64,000 nt of DNA from Dysgonamonadaceae bacterium (GCA_031272085.1 JAISUN010000038.1:17227-81226); one strand, 5' to 3'. Shown: positions 8,759-16,781, numbered from the stretch's first letter. Program-made: numbers and translations. Notes: generated by a model not told the origin, from the letters alone.

Positions 8759-10162
8759 TTATTCGAGGCCGCTTCTTGTTTCTATTTCCCTGTTAATCTG
8801 GTCGATACGGGGGTCGTCAAGTTCGTATTTTGAAATAATAAACATCGCCAAAAGCAGCAGAATAGTGGGGATAACGCACACAAGCCACAAAATTCCCTGT
8901 TGCGCAAAAACAGACTGCGTATTGGCATTTTTTTCGTCAAAACCGACATACGCAAGCACCAATCCCGGCACAATGCCTCCAAGAGCCATTCCTGCCTTGT
9001 AAAAAATTCCGGTTAATGCGTTTACAATGCCCGAAATACGTTTGCCCGATTTCCATTCGCCGTAAGAAATTACTTCCGGCACCAAGGCCCACATATAGCC
9101 CGTAGCCACGATTATACCTGTCGATTTGACAAATTGCGCTACCAAAACCAACCAAATTTGCGATTTCAGCGACGGCACTACGGAAATTATGTAAAGCATT
9201 GCCATTCCGATAATTGCGACAGTCAGGAAAGCGTAAAACATTTGCTTTTTCCCTATTGTCCGCTTAATGGCAGGCACCATAGGCATAAAAATAAATGCGG
9301 GAATTGAACCCAAAGCCGCAAAATAAGGCAACCAGTCGGGGGCGTTTACATTGTAAATCATATAATAAGAACCGGCCGAATTGCCGATTGCCATCATTGC
9401 GAAAGCAGTTATAAAGAAAAACGCCAAAATCCGCAGGGGGCGGTTGTGCATAAATTCCATAAACAAATCGGAGGCTTTTACCTGCGAAGTCTTGTCCTCA
9501 TCCATCACGACGCGCTCTTTTGTTTGAGTGTAGCAGAAAATCAGCAAGGCAAGTCCCGCCAAAGCGTAAATCGTCATCGTAATAAACCATGCGTGTCCCG
9601 CTTGTGAAGAATTCATTTTGCCGTCTGGCGAAAGCGACTGCACGATGGTAGGAATACCGTAAGCAACGGCCAAACCGCCCAGGTTCGCCATAAACATACG
9701 CGTCGAAGTCAGTTTCGTAATTTCGTCGGTATCGCGCGTCAATGAGGCGTTTAGCGCACCGTAAGGCACATTTACCAGAGTATAGCATAATGACAGGCCG
9801 ACGTATGTAACGTAAGCGTAAAGCAAGGAGCCTGTAAATCCGTTCCAGAAGCAGAGAATGGCAAAAGCCGTCAGCGGAATGCCGCCAAGCACCAAATAGG
9901 AACGGTATTTTCCGAGTTTGGGACTTTTTTTATCAACATAAGCGCCAACCACCGGGTCCCACAGAACATCTACCAGACGCACAATGAAAAACATAAATGC
10001 AGCCTTTGCCGCTCCTATGCCGAAAACATTGGTGTAAAAAATCAGCAAATACTGTGCAACGGTCTGATAAATAAGGTTTTGCGCCAAATCGCCGCTACCA
10101 AACCCTATGCGTTGCAACATCGAAAGTTTATAAAATCCCTTTGAATTTTGAGTAGTTTCCAT
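8759..10162 (-). CDS. GPH-family (glycoside-pentoside-hexuronide) cation:sugar symporter, MFS superfamily
   Basis: 467 residues with about 12 membrane helices. GPH signatures: RIGFGSGDLAQNLIYQ at the N-terminus, DVLWDPVVGAYVDKK between early helices, and SYGEWKSGKRISGIVNAL in the second half. Characterised members import melibiose, glucuronides or xylosides with Na+ or H+. Its place between GH115-CE15 and GH10, with gaps of 19 and 28 bases, points to uptake of xylose, xylo-oligosaccharides or (methyl)glucuronate-bearing fragments, resembling XynB/XynP-type xyloside transporters. Substrate is inferred from context only. Confidence 0.88.
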   Translation of the reverse strand: METTQNSKGFYKLSMLQRIGFGSGDLAQNLIYQTVAQYLLIFYTNVFGIGAAKAAFMFFIVRLVDVLWDPVVGAYVDKKSPKLGKYRSYLVLGGIPLTAFAILCFWNGFTGSLLYAYVTYVGLSLCYTLVNVPYGALNASLTRDTDEITKLTSTRMFMANLGGLAVAYGIPTIVQSLSPDGKMNSSQAGHAWFITMTIYALAGLALLIFCYTQTKERVVMDEDKTSQVKASDLFMEFMHNRPLRILAFFFITAFAMMAIGNSAGSYYMIYNVNAPDWLPYFAALGSIPAFIFMPMVPAIKRTIGKKQMFYAFLTVAIIGMAMLYIISVVPSLKSQIWLVLVAQFVKSTGIIVATGYMWALVPEVISYGEWKSGKRISGIVNALTGIFYKAGMALGGIVPGLVLAYVGFDEKNANTQSVFAQQGILWLVCVIPTILLLLAMFIISKYELDDPRIDQINREIETRSGLE

Positions 10163-10181
10163 TTTATTTATTATTGTTTTT

Positions 10182-13100
10182 TTATTTCCAGTATTTTAAT
10201 AAAAATTCCTTGAATGTCGGATAATTAGGGGCGGCGTCGTGTCCTCCGGCGTGGCGGCGGAAGCCTATTTCGCCCTGCAAATATGCCTTGTCGGTAACAG
10301 GATACGGAATTTTTTGCCCCCGGTAATCCATTGTGTCGTTCATCACAAGCCCCTGTTTGCCAAGCAGTTGATAGACCGGGCTTGCCGCTGCTGCGGTCAG
10401 ATAATGGCCGTAAGGGTCGGCCCATGCGTCGCCGGCAGTATCGCTTCCGCAGCCGACGAACAGCGGGCGTGGAGCGCAAAGGGCGACAAGCGATTCGGCG
10501 TCAACCGGCATTTGCAGTACTTTTCGCGGCAAATAGCCGTCTTTGCTACTTTCGTCAACTCCGGCGTAAATCATTGCATTTCCGGCCGTCCAGTGGTATT
10601 CCGAGTCCCAGACGCAGTTTTCGAGGTCTTCGCCAAGATGCCGGCGCGATTGGGAAATGCCCATTGCTCCCGACGAACTCGGTGAGGCCACAGCAATCCG
10701 GCGGTCGTAAGCCATAGCGACGAGCGTGGCCTTGCCGTAGCGCGAATGGCCTGTAAGCGCGATTTTTGAAGCGTCAACAAGGGTGGAGGTTTCAAAAAAG
10801 TCGATTATCCGGCTCACTCCCCAGCCCCATGCGACCAGCGTTCCCCAGTCGGTCGGTTTGCGCCAGTTTCCTTTATTCACGAGGCCTATGAGGTAATCAG
10901 TCAGGCTTTCGCCGTTATCGGGTTGCAGGGCGACGGGGTCGAAGTAGAGAACTCCGAAACCGGCTTCCGACATTGTTTTCCATAAATCTTCGTCGCAAAT
11001 AAGGCGGCCTCCGAACGACCATGAAATCAAGATTACTACCGGCGCTTTTTTGCCTTCGGGTAAATCGGCGGGCAGCCGCAAAATGCCGGAAATCAGCGGT
11101 GCGTGGCGGATTGCGGGATAGGAAGAAACGTCGATTTTCCCTGTTAGCCGGTATTCGCGGAAAGGCGTTGTGGGCGCGGGTTTGAAATCGCGGCCGAATA
11201 CTTCTTTTACGATAGTCGGTTCGCTTAAATTCCAGTCTATTTTCAGTTTTGCCGCATCGGCAGGGATATAGCCGTAAATTTTCTGAATTTCGTCGAATAT
11301 TTTTGCCCTTCGCGTTTCCCAAGTGTTTGCGGTCAGGCCGTCGAGATTGTGCAAGGGCAGGGGCGGATAAAATTTTGCGCCCGACCAGTAATCGCCTTCC
11401 GGTTCCCACGACTGTAAGTAATTATTCCACAGGCCGTAAGAGGTTCTTCTCGTATGGCCTTCGTAAGCGGCTTTGGGCTTGTTTGTCCGCGTCCGGTCGT
11501 CAGATTCCGGCTTTATAACCGGATATTTCAGCCCAAGTTGTTCCATCATCTGGTCGTGGTCTTGTTTTGTAGAAACCGTTGCAGGCGGAAAATCGGGGAA
11601 AATCTTGTCGGGGCGCGTCATTTCGCTTTCGGGCGGGCCGAGGTAGGAAGGTTTAAGTCCGCCGAAGTCGATGATAATTTTTTCAAATACAATTCCGGGT
11701 TCTAAAACGCGAATCCGCAGGGTATGCCGTCCGGCCGCGCCGATTTCCATTTCCGTAGGCTGCCAGATGATGCGTTCGCCTTGCCAGCGGCCGAGTTCGC
11801 CACTGTATTGCCCGTTGAAATTGACTGTCGTTTCCTTGCCGCCGTCAATCGACAAAGCATAACGCAAACCCTTGTTGGCGTTGAAGTTAAGCGTTGGCGC
11901 AAGCAGTAGCGTAACGTTTGCTTTTCCTTCGGAAACCGTCTGAAAATCGTATTCCAAATAAACGAGGTCTTTATCCGTTGGATAAACGTTTTGCGGAAAG
12001 GTAGTTACGGCCGATTTTGTACGACCCAGCCAGGGGATAATTTCCCATTTTATCTTGTCCGTTCCTGCGGAACGCGCAAAATTTTCCGCTTCGACAGACA
12101 CGTAGCCGTCTTTTTCGGCGAATGCCTGCGTTTTGGGCGTAAATGCCTCTGTCGGAACGTATTCCACTTTGGGCATAATGCTTTTGTCGGGCTGTTGCCA
12201 CGAGGTATAGCCGATTCGTATCTGGTCCATCTGATGCGCCCATTTCCCGTCGGCTATTTCGCGGTTATAATGCTCTGTCAGAAGCGAATCGCGGACGAAA
12301 CATTCCTTAACCTTGTCGGCAAATTCGTTGGCTCGAAGGTCGTAAACGGCTGAATATTGGCGGTTCATAGCCAGAGCGTAATACATTTCATAAAGGTTGC
12401 AAACGGCGTTAATCGGGAACAAAACCAACTCGTCGAAAGCGTCGCGGTATTCTGCCGGAAGCCGGTTGTAGAACCGGAAAGCATCGAGCGCAAGCGCTTT
12501 GTAAGCGCTGACTGCGGTTTCAAACTCACCGTAATTTTCGAGGCTGAAAGTGCGCTCGTTAAGCATTTCGGGGGTTACGCGGCTTGCATAGCGGGCTTGC
12601 AGATTGAGCAGGCGTGCGGCTTCGGCGGCGAATTTCTGTCCGAATTGTTGTGCGCACCACTGTTCTGTCCACGCTTCAAGGTTTTTGGCCTTGAACCGCG
12701 CCGGATTCCATGCCTGCGCAAGGAAAAAACTAATCGGAAATTCCATTGGTTTCAGGTCGCCTACATTCAGCACCCACAAGCGGTCAACTCCGTGTGAATA
12801 AGTCAGGTTCATCTGTTCCCATATTCGCTGTATCTGGCTGACATTTAGCCATTTATAATTTCGCGGGGCGCCTACGTAATCGACGTGGTAATACATTCCG
12901 TAGCCGCCTTTCCGGCGCGGAGCGCCGGGCGCGGGCAGTTTGCGGACATTGCCCCAGTTGTCGTCGCTCAAAAGCAGGGTAACATCGTCAGGGACGCGCA
13001 TTCCTTGGTCGTAATAATCCTGCACTTCCTTGTATAAAGCCCAAACTTGCGGGGTTTGTTCGGCAGGTTTTCCGGTAACATCGGCTATGATTTTCCGCTG

Positions 13101-14135
13101 GTCGCTTATAATCCGTTCAAGCAGAGCGATATTTGCGTTTTGGCTCATTGGTTCGTCGCCGTCGCCGCGCATACCTACTGTTACCACTTTTTCCCAGTCT
13201 TTATTGCGCTCAATGCCGGCTTGCCAGAATTTTTGGAGTTCATCGGCATTTTTCTCATAATTCCAAACGCCTTTTCCGTAGCGCCGCCACTCGTCGTGAG
13301 CGCGTCCGAGCGGCTCGTGATGCGATGTTCCGATAACGATTCCCATTTCGTCGGCCAAAATACCGTTTTGCGGGTCGTCGTCGTAGAAAGCGTTTCCCCA
13401 CATTGCCGGCCAGAAAAAATTACCTTTCAGGCGCAGGATGAGTTCAAAAATATGTTGGTACATTTTCGCGTTCACTCCGCCGAATTTTTCTTCGCACCAG
13501 CCCTGAAAAGCGGGGGCTTCGTCGTTGATGAAAATTCCGCGCAGGGCAATGGCAGGCTCGCCGTCGGTGTAAATTCCGGGCTTGAAATAGAGGTTTTCGC
13601 GATGGACAACGGGAACGTCAGCCCACCAGTACCATGGTGAAATGCCCGCCTGCTGCGAGAGTTCGTAAATGCCGTAAATCGTTCCACGCTTGTCGCTTCC
13701 GGCGATAACCAAGGCTTTGTCGATGCCTTCGGCCGGCTTTTCGACAAGAGTAATGATAAATTTTTCGCGTTTTCCGATAATTTCATTGGCAAGCCGTTTA
13801 TCTTTCAGGATTTTGTCGATAAAATGGGAATTGCCTGCGGTTCCCGCTATTATAGCGGTGTTGCCGCCCGTTTTCGGCGAATGTCCGCTTACGCGCCTGA
13901 AATCTTCCCGCAAGTCCGCCGCAGCGCGAAGAACGCCCTTAAAATCGGCCTCGTCGGTTAGTATTTGTATGGATAAACCGTTGGTAATCAGCGGAAAATA
14001 AGAGTTGTCAGCCGCCGTTTCAAACACAAATTTTTCAACTCCGAATTGCGGTTGATTATCGCCCGCGCGGACAAAACCCGCGCTTGCAAAGGCAAATACG
14101 AGTGTTAGACAGCGAGCAGCACAGTGCATTTTCAT
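10182..14135 (-). CDS. GH115 alpha-glucuronidase fused to CE15 glucuronoyl esterase
   Basis: 1317 residues with a cleavable signal peptide (CLTLVFAFASAGFVRAG). Residues about 30-850 are GH115, the exo/endo-acting alpha-(4-O-methyl)-glucuronidase of xylan: FVFETAADNSYFPLITNG, ISPWYWWADVPV, ALRGIFINDEAPAFQGW, KGNFFWPAMWGNAFYDDDP, VTVGMRGDGDEPMS and WLNVSQIQRIWEQMNLTYSHG. Residues about 870-1317 form an alpha/beta-hydrolase domain of CE15 type with nucleophile Ser1131 in TGHSRYGKATL, WGTLVAWGWGVSRIIDF before it, and the likely catalytic His1299 in GGHDAAPNYPTFKEFLLKYW. CE15 enzymes cleave the ester joining glucuronic acid of xylan to lignin alcohols. One polypeptide would thus free the acid from lignin and remove it from xylan. 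It is the first gene of the xylan operon. Confidence 0.9.
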   Translation of the reverse strand: MKMHCAARCLTLVFAFASAGFVRAGDNQPQFGVEKFVFETAADNSYFPLITNGLSIQILTDEADFKGVLRAAADLREDFRRVSGHSPKTGGNTAIIAGTAGNSHFIDKILKDKRLANEIIGKREKFIITLVEKPAEGIDKALVIAGSDKRGTIYGIYELSQQAGISPWYWWADVPVVHRENLYFKPGIYTDGEPAIALRGIFINDEAPAFQGWCEEKFGGVNAKMYQHIFELILRLKGNFFWPAMWGNAFYDDDPQNGILADEMGIVIGTSHHEPLGRAHDEWRRYGKGVWNYEKNADELQKFWQAGIERNKDWEKVVTVGMRGDGDEPMSQNANIALLERIISDQRKIIADVTGKPAEQTPQVWALYKEVQDYYDQGMRVPDDVTLLLSDDNWGNVRKLPAPGAPRRKGGYGMYYHVDYVGAPRNYKWLNVSQIQRIWEQMNLTYSHGVDRLWVLNVGDLKPMEFPISFFLAQAWNPARFKAKNLEAWTEQWCAQQFGQKFAAEAARLLNLQARYASRVTPEMLNERTFSLENYGEFETAVSAYKALALDAFRFYNRLPAEYRDAFDELVLFPINAVCNLYEMYYALAMNRQYSAVYDLRANEFADKVKECFVRDSLLTEHYNREIADGKWAHQMDQIRIGYTSWQQPDKSIMPKVEYVPTEAFTPKTQAFAEKDGYVSVEAENFARSAGTDKIKWEIIPWLGRTKSAVTTFPQNVYPTDKDLVYLEYDFQTVSEGKANVTLLLAPTLNFNANKGLRYALSIDGGKETTVNFNGQYSGELGRWQGERIIWQPTEMEIGAAGRHTLRIRVLEPGIVFEKIIIDFGGLKPSYLGPPESEMTRPDKIFPDFPPATVSTKQDHDQMMEQLGLKYPVIKPESDDRTRTNKPKAAYEGHTRRTSYGLWNNYLQSWEPEGDYWSGAKFYPPLPLHNLDGLTANTWETRRAKIFDEIQKIYGYIPADAAKLKIDWNLSEPTIVKEVFGRDFKPAPTTPFREYRLTGKIDVSSYPAIRHAPLISGILRLPADLPEGKKAPVVILISWSFGGRLICDEDLWKTMSEAGFGVLYFDPVALQPDNGESLTDYLIGLVNKGNWRKPTDWGTLVAWGWGVSRIIDFFETSTLVDASKIALTGHSRYGKATLVAMAYDRRIAVASPSSSGAMGISQSRRHLGEDLENCVWDSEYHWTAGNAMIYAGVDESSKDGYLPRKVLQMPVDAESLVALCAPRPLFVGCGSDTAGDAWADPYGHYLTAAAASPVYQLLGKQGLVMNDTMDYRGQKIPYPVTDKAYLQGEIGFRRHAGGHDAAPNYPTFKEFLLKYWK

Positions 14136-14173
14136 AATATTAGAGCAAATTAATTATTAAAAAATATCGTTTG

Positions 14174-14181
14174 CAAAATTA
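14174..14181 (-). promoter_or_regulatory. -7 promoter box of the xylan operon
   Basis: Minus strand TAATTTTG, a match to TAnnTTTG, 39 bases before the GH115-CE15 ATG. It probably drives all six minus-strand genes down to 4868, because the gaps between them never exceed 46 bases. Confidence 0.65.
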
Positions 14182-14211
14182 GTTTTTTGTTGAGAAAATG
14201 AGGGTTAATTA

Positions 14212-14239
14212 TGTTACAAATTTTTTTGCTTATGTAACA
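14212..14239. promoter_or_regulatory. Inverted repeat TGTTACA-N14-TGTAACA, candidate operator
   Basis: Perfect 7-bp inverted repeat with half-site centres 21 bp apart (two helical turns), 31-58 bases upstream of the xylan operon -7 box. The placement over and above the -33 region suits an activator bound as a dimer. No site with the same half-sequence was noticed elsewhere in the window. Confidence 0.45.
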
Positions 14240-14350
14240 AAATTGATTTTTTTGACGAGTTTATAATACGGAAAGACGATTTTGCGGAAAGAAAATCGGA
14301 AAAAATAAAAAATATTAGGTAAAAAAATATTGAATTTAAAATTTTTGTTA

Positions 14351-14358
14351 TACCTTTG
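14351..14358 (+). promoter_or_regulatory. -7 promoter box for the structured RNA
   Basis: TACCTTTG matches TAnnTTTG. The nearest downstream ATG of a convincing gene is 329 bases away (14687), so transcription would give a long untranslated leader or an independent small RNA. Confidence 0.65.
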
Positions 14359-14364
14359 TATAAA

Positions 14365-14567
14365 ATTTATAGTGTATGAAGTAAAAGTAACATAACAATA
14401 CGAAAAGACATAAAAAAGCGTCAAACGCTATATTCTTGCTTTCTGAAATGTGAGAAGTTTTAAAAGCCCGTAGAATATAAGTGTCTGTATGCGTTGCATA
14501 CGGGCTTATTGTTCGGGCAACGGTTATTCTCACAACCACAGAAAGCGGATAGTAAGTCCGCTTTTTT
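14365..14567 (+). ncRNA. Structured RNA: candidate riboswitch/attenuator leader or stand-alone sRNA
   Basis: About 200 nt between a -7 box and a terminator, with nested complementary segments. P1: 14438-14445 pairs with 14539-14546 (8 bp). P2: 14450-14456 with 14527-14533 (7 bp). P3: 14464-14472 with 14499-14507 (9 bp). The loop of P3 holds CGTTGC (14492-14497), which can pair with GCAACG (14517-14522) as a 6-bp pseudoknot. The 3' strand of P1 shares bases 14542-14546 with the 5' arm of the terminator, so P1 and the terminator exclude each other. A small hairpin AGCGT-CAA-ACGCT sits at 14417-14429. It could be a riboswitch for the AraC gene, or a free sRNA such as 6S or the Bacteroidales-1 class; this cannot be settled by eye. 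The 5' end is inferred from the -7 box. Confidence 0.55.
14542..14567 (+). terminator. Intrinsic terminator of the structured RNA
   Basis: 8-bp stem AAAGCGGA / TCCGCTTT with a 7-nt loop, continuing into six T's. It overlaps the 3' strand of the P1 stem of the upstream RNA. Confidence 0.75.
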
Positions 14568-14622
14568 GTTTCTGACAGACAATCATCACTTACCGATATT
14601 TATATTATATATTTCCGCAATA

Positions 14623-14646
14623 CCCCAAAAGGCTTAACTTTTGGGG
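14623..14646 (+). repeat. 9-bp hairpin in the AraC leader
   Basis: CCCCAAAAG-GCTTAA-CTTTTGGGG, a perfect stem with a 6-nt loop, 41 bases before the AraC ATG. It lacks a T-run, so it is not a standard terminator. It may be an operator or an RNA element controlling translation of the regulator. Confidence 0.5.
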
Positions 14647-14686
14647 CCGATTGACTATCATTGTATTAATTTAAAAAGGCACAATT

Positions 14687-15559
14687 ATGTATTGCGATGA
14701 AATTTGTAACGTTGAACAGCACCTTGCCTGTCCGGACTACCAGTCGGCCGACAATCCGCTTGTCGAACTGCTGACTTTCGGCGAAGGCGAAAAAATACGG
14801 CGCGTAAAGCCGTACAGCCAACTTGTGTTTGTCGTTCGCGGCGAACTCGAATTTTCGTATGCCTCGAATAGCGGGCTGAAAGCCGTTGAAAACGATTTTT
14901 TTATCATTCCTCAAAAAATAGGCTTCAATATCTGTTTTCAACGGCCGGCTTCGCTGCTTATTTTTACCCTAAAACTCGACATTGTTTTCTGCCAACAACT
15001 GCGCCGCGACATCCTGAACCTCGACGACTACGCCGTCCGCAGGAAACCAATTGTCCTGTCTGCCAACAAATTGCTGCTGGACTTAATGGAACTCGCAGCG
15101 GCAGCCGTCGGAAAATGTTTTCTCTGCACTATCTTCTTCCGCTCGCAGATAGCGGGCCTCATTACGTCTATTTCCGCCTTTTATCCCCGCGAAGAAGCGT
15201 TACAATTCTTTTCGCCCCTGGTCAGCCACTCGTTGCGCGATATCGACGACGACATATTCAAATCGACCGTCCTGCAAGCGCAAAACAGCATATTTTCCGT
15301 CCGTGAACTCGCCGACCTCGCAAATCAAAATGTTGTTACTTTCCGCCGGCGATTCGAACGGATATTCAATATGCAGCCACACGCATGGATTACGCAAAAC
15401 CGCAAACGACTGATTTACGAAGAATTGACAATGAACACAAAAACGCTCGCCGAAATAGTGTATATGTTCAACTTTTCGAGGACAAACGAACTTGCACGTT
15501 TTTGCCAAATACATTTCGGACAAACAGCAAAGTCAATTCGAGATAACAAAAACAGGTAA
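14687..15559 (+). CDS. AraC-family transcriptional regulator
   Basis: 290 residues. The N-terminal part (about 1-170) looks like a cupin-like sensor (LVFVVRGELEFSYAS, then DFFIIPQKIGFNICF). The C-terminal part holds two helix-turn-helix motifs: FSVRELADLANQNVVTFRRRFERIFNMQPHAW and TLAEIVYMFNFSRTNELARFCQIHFG. It is divergent from the xylan operon (which begins 551 bases away) and 188 bases upstream of a QVTIG-family secreted protein on its own strand, so either could be the target. The leader contains the structured RNA and a second hairpin. The second HTH is less canonical than usual, with no clear terminal P-x-x-Y/FR. Confidence 0.85.
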   Translation: MYCDEICNVEQHLACPDYQSADNPLVELLTFGEGEKIRRVKPYSQLVFVVRGELEFSYASNSGLKAVENDFFIIPQKIGFNICFQRPASLLIFTLKLDIVFCQQLRRDILNLDDYAVRRKPIVLSANKLLLDLMELAAAAVGKCFLCTIFFRSQIAGLITSISAFYPREEALQFFSPLVSHSLRDIDDDIFKSTVLQAQNSIFSVRELADLANQNVVTFRRRFERIFNMQPHAWITQNRKRLIYEELTMNTKTLAEIVYMFNFSRTNELARFCQIHFGQTAKSIRDNKNR

Positions 15560-15670
15560 AATAACGCTTTTTGAATAAAAATTGTCGCAAATTAACATTT
15601 ATTCTTAAATATCCTCACTTTTTGCGATTAAAAATTTCCAATTATTGTCATTCCAGTACAATAACCGCCT

Positions 15671-15678
15671 TAACTTTG
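15671..15678 (+). promoter_or_regulatory. -7 promoter box for the QVTIG-family gene
   Basis: TAACTTTG, consensus TAnnTTTG, 70 bases before the ATG at 15748. It shows the secreted-protein gene has its own promoter separate from the AraC gene. Confidence 0.7.
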
Positions 15679-15747
15679 CAGCCGGAAATATAAAATATTA
15701 CTTCGGTAATGATTTTTTGTAACTAACTTGTTTAAAATTATACAAAA

Positions 15748-16608
15748 ATGAAAAGAACAGTTTATTTGGCGGCCGCATTGACAATAATGCTGGCCACAGG
15801 CGCTGAAGCGCAGGTAACAATAGGCGCAAACGACGCGCCGAAAGTAACGCTCGACGTCCGCGGGAAAGCGGCGACGGCAACCTCTGCCGACGGCTTGACT
15901 GAAAATGCGAAAAACAACATCAAACTCGGCGGAACTTTAAGCGAAAACACTACTATTGCCCACGGAAGTTACACTTTGACTCATTCAGGTACAGGTAAAG
16001 AAATTATCAGTACGCCTTTGCAAATTACCAGCGGCTCGCCGGGCGAAACCAAAGTGCTGACGAGCGACGCCAGCGGAAATGCTACATGGCAGCCTTCATT
16101 GACAGCATCAACATACAGAGGAACAGCAGTACCTCAACAAAAAGTATCTATACCCTGTTATGCAAAAGAAGAAGTTTATATAGATACTATTAATTACATT
16201 GATTTGCCAAAAGGATTATGGCGTGTAGATATGAGCATGCCTTTCCAAATAAAGGACGCCACCCCATCGACAGGCGGCAGTGTAGAAATTTCGGTTGGTT
16301 TGACAAGTATAATAATAGACCCGGGTTCCGCAGCGTCGCTCCCCAACGGAAATTTTCACTCTATAATGGATTCTGGACAACCAGCGAGCGCGGGTTCAGT
16401 TGCTATTTCCGGAAATCATCCGGCTAATACAGCATCAAGAGGCAATGTAACATTTTTCCTCGATAATACTAATTCAGGCATTACACGATTTTATACAATG
16501 ATAGGCAGATATGCAGAAGGGAGAAATTTAGTCCCTAATGGACTTCTTTATTTACCGGAGGGAAGAGGGTGTGGTATTTATGCTACATCTATGCAGTGGG
16601 CTAATTGA
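15748..16608 (+). CDS. Secreted protein of the local QVTIG family (paralogue 1)
   Basis: 286 residues. Signal peptide MKRTVYLAAALTIMLATGAEA, with the mature protein starting QVTIGANDAPKVTLDVRGK. The first 25 mature residues closely match the proteins at 35576 and 63746. Residues about 100-115 contain VLTSDASGNATWQPS, a motif common in Bacteroidota fibre-like surface proteins. The rest has no recognised domain and ends with GRGCGIYATSMQWAN. The 3' half is noticeably more AT-rich than the 5' half, as if a conserved front was joined to a different tail. No lipobox. Likely periplasmic or surface-exposed; function unknown. Confidence 0.75.
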   Translation: MKRTVYLAAALTIMLATGAEAQVTIGANDAPKVTLDVRGKAATATSADGLTENAKNNIKLGGTLSENTTIAHGSYTLTHSGTGKEIISTPLQITSGSPGETKVLTSDASGNATWQPSLTASTYRGTAVPQQKVSIPCYAKEEVYIDTINYIDLPKGLWRVDMSMPFQIKDATPSTGGSVEISVGLTSIIIDPGSAASLPNGNFHSIMDSGQPASAGSVAISGNHPANTASRGNVTFFLDNTNSGITRFYTMIGRYAEGRNLVPNGLLYLPEGRGCGIYATSMQWAN

Positions 16609-16644
16609 TGGTTGCAGGGATTAAGAACTTTAAGGCTTTAAGGA

Positions 16645-16677
16645 AAACCTGTTAGGTTTCAAAAACCTAACAGGTTT
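16645..16677. repeat. 33-bp nested palindrome, copy A (intergenic)
   Basis: Architecture 6-3-6 / 3 / 6-3-6: the arm is AAACCT-GTT-AGGTTT, spacer CAA, then its exact complement AAACCT-AAC-AGGTTT. Each arm is itself a 6-bp palindrome around 3 bases. It could act as a bidirectional hairpin between the QVTIG gene and the toxin-like pair. Two more elements of the same geometry occur at 20541 and 22984. Confidence 0.85.
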
Positions 16678-16746
16678 AGAAGAAAGAAAAGCGGTGTTTG
16701 AAATATTGGATTTTACCAAAAAAATTGGTGGTTAGGAAAAAATTTG

Positions 16747-16754
16747 TATCTTTG
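16747..16754 (+). promoter_or_regulatory. -7 promoter box of the small protein/PIN pair
   Basis: TATCTTTG, consensus TAnnTTTG, 28 bases before the ATG at 16782. Confidence 0.7.
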
Positions 16755-16781
16755 CGGTGAAATTTTAATTATTAATTTATT

